From Planctomycetaceae bacterium (lineage in GTDB: Bacteria; Planctomycetota; Planctomycetia; Pirellulales; Pirellulaceae): a stretch of 6,834 bases of DNA. Under the pieces are notes generated by a model that did not search any database, was not told the DNA's origin, and saw only the letters and a list, made by a program, of their open reading frames with translations. This document shows positions 5,918 through 6,834 of this stretch, piece by piece. The DNA lies in the NCBI GenBank assembly GCA_002862265.1, contig PKCQ01000190.1, positions 1 to 6,834 on the forward strand. Direction: 5' to 3'. Both the position numbers and the translations under genes were made by a program. How positions within the stretch are numbered: the first letter of the stretch is position 1; each line of letters opens with the position of its first letter.

Positions 5918-5929
5918 ATCTTGGAAGAT
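5918..5929. promoter_or_regulatory. small palindrome in the fumC leader
   Basis: ATCTT-GG-AAGAT is a perfect 5-base inverted repeat, and GCGA/TCGC (5915-5918 and 5934-5937) lie at its edges. It is 27 bases before the fumC ATG on the transcribed leader, so it could be an operator or mild hairpin. A further one, GACGT-ACCGG-ACGTC (6060-6074), lies just upstream of the -35 box. Otherwise the 261-base divergent spacer (5892-6152) shows nothing else of note. Evidence is limited to symmetry. Confidence 0.2.
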
Positions 5930-6027
5930 ATTGTCGCTACGAAAATGGCGTCCTCCAAACAACAGCGTCATCCTACTGAGGCAGGTCGATTTGCGACAAG
6001 GGGGCGCGGAATGATCGTCGTATTTGG

Positions 6028-6056
6028 ATTATATTCTTAGGGTTCTGCCTTGCCAG
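6028..6056 (-). promoter_or_regulatory. sigma-70-type promoter for fumC
   Basis: On the minus strand a perfect -10 box TATAAT (6033-6028) follows CTGGCA (6056-6051; 4 of 6 matches to TTGACA) with a 17-base spacer. Transcription would start near 6020 and leave a leader of about 130 bases before ATG 5891. Planctomycete promoters are poorly known, so use by this organism is inferred. Confidence 0.45.
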
Positions 6057-6152
6057 AGTGACGTACCGGACGTCCTACAAGCGTGCCGAGCCCAGTCAAA
6101 GTCGTCGCGTTTTGTGGCATGTGTTACTGATCTTTTCCTTCGCGAGCCCTTC

Positions 6153-6834
6153 ATGCCTTCCCATCTCGCTTACCCTCGCCACGCCCAATGGTTCTTCTTG
6201 CTCATTCTTTCGCTCTGTTTGACCCTTGGTTTCGAGAGATTCGGCCTAGCGCAGGAAACCCAACCTGCGGCAGCCCCGAGTTCAACGGAGCCCGAGAACA
6301 AGATAAGAAGCAGGGAAGCGCCGAATGAAGAGCCGAGTGCGGCTCAGGACGCGGGAGACGGAAACAGTGGAGCTGATTCGGATGTTGCCACCGATCCAGA
6401 AGCTGCGGATGAGCCCCAAGATGACGCATCAGCGGATGTAGAAGAATCGAGCAAGCCATCATCAGCGACGAACGAAGAAGTTGGAGCAGAATCTGGCCCC
6501 CCGATGTGGCGGCCACTTGTTGCGACTGCGGTAGGTGTTTTTGTCGTTCTCGCTTTGATGATCAAGCTCAAGTCACATGCATTCGTTGCTTTGATTCTAG
6601 GCGCACTGACAATCAGTTGTTTCGTGCCCCTTGAAGTCAAAGGCTTTGTGAAGAGCCCTGTTCCTAGCGTCATCAAGGAAACGGATCCGGCGAAAGCGAA
6701 TCAGCCAGTCAATATTGTCAATCGAGTCACCGGTTCACTCGGCGGATCCGTGGTCGGTATCGGAGTCCTGATCGCGATGGCGGCGATCATTGGTAAGACG
6801 ATGCTGGTAAGTGGAGCCGCAGATCGCATCGTGC
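6153..6834 (+). CDS. GntP-family sugar-acid/proton symporter with exported acidic N-terminus, partial
   Basis: The frame is open to the window edge (227 complete codons), so the C-terminal half or more is missing. Residues 1-33 form a signal peptide (core WFFLLILSLCLTLGF, likely cut GLA|QE). Residues 34-117 are a low-complexity linker rich in Asp, Glu, Ala, Ser and Pro, with about 22 acidic and 4 basic residues. The permease begins at PPMWRPLV. A first helix (about 122-139), HAFVALILGAL (142-152), GSLGGSVVGIGVL (194-206) and IIGKTMLVSGAADRI (212-226) follow the E. coli GntP order: helix, F-x-ALxL, GGTLGSLALIMG, GKMLADCGGAQRI. GntP carriers import gluconate or related sugar acids with protons across the inner membrane. 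An alternative start at ATG 6504 (Met118) would give a standard-length N-terminus, but the signal peptide and open 117-codon extension favour 6153. Loop residues about 161-190 are longer than usual. The neighbouring pgl suggests gluconate or 6-phosphogluconate metabolism, though the substrate is not shown. Confidence 0.8.
   Translation, partial: MPSHLAYPRHAQWFFLLILSLCLTLGFERFGLAQETQPAAAPSSTEPENKIRSREAPNEEPSAAQDAGDGNSGADSDVATDPEAADEPQDDASADVEESSKPSSATNEEVGAESGPPMWRPLVATAVGVFVVLALMIKLKSHAFVALILGALTISCFVPLEVKGFVKSPVPSVIKETDPAKANQPVNIVNRVTGSLGGSVVGIGVLIAMAAIIGKTMLVSGAADRIV

Noticed and set aside
6202..6676. Minus-strand frames over the acidic region of the permease gene
   Set aside because: They are Ser/Ala-rich mirrors of an Asp/Glu/Ala-rich coding stretch; the plus frame has a signal peptide and GntP helices.

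Overview
The window looks like a piece of a planctomycete chromosome, most likely Pirellulaceae-like. This is inferred from protein style: exported proteins whose signal peptides end in A-Q, a secreted phosphatase-like protein carrying a C-type heme motif, a GntP permease with an exported acidic extension, and mostly weak Shine-Dalgarno sites. No rRNA or marker gene confirms the assignment. There is no CRISPR array, tRNA, insertion sequence or phage gene.

Bases 1-435 are non-coding and rich in inverted repeats. They hold a REP-like palindromic element (14-200), a two-tier hairpin (267-318) and a short palindrome (351-364). Two plus-strand reading units follow. The first (436-1275) is an inner-membrane-anchored coiled-coil protein of unknown function. 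The second, 19 bases downstream, is an exported dual-specificity/tyrosine phosphatase-like domain (1295-1795) whose natural continuation lies in another frame (about 1783-2187). That continuation ends in CTRCH-EQFR, the C-terminal heme signature of cytochrome c'. Rejoined, the two parts make a 297-residue secreted phosphatase/cytochrome-c'-like fusion. One missing base in an A run near 1783-1785 explains the break. This is the most unusual object in the window.

Four minus-strand genes follow, read from high to low coordinates with gaps of 90, 52 and 47 bases: fumC (class II fumarase, 4461-5891), a DUF6428-like cysteine-ended protein (3906-4370), pgl (6-phosphogluconolactonase, 3080-3853) and mtfA (M90 zinc peptidase, 2244-3032). 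They could be one transcript. A good sigma-70-type promoter lies upstream of fumC (6028-6056). The plus-strand and minus-strand groups converge at about 2188-2243.

Divergent from fumC, a GntP-family sugar-acid/proton symporter (6153 to the window end) starts with a signal peptide and a long acidic linker before its first permease helix. Together, gntP, pgl, mtfA and fumC suggest central carbon metabolism: sugar-acid uptake, the oxidative pentose phosphate branch, a sugar-control peptidase and the TCA cycle. The phosphatase-cytochrome pair appears to be a separate periplasmic function.
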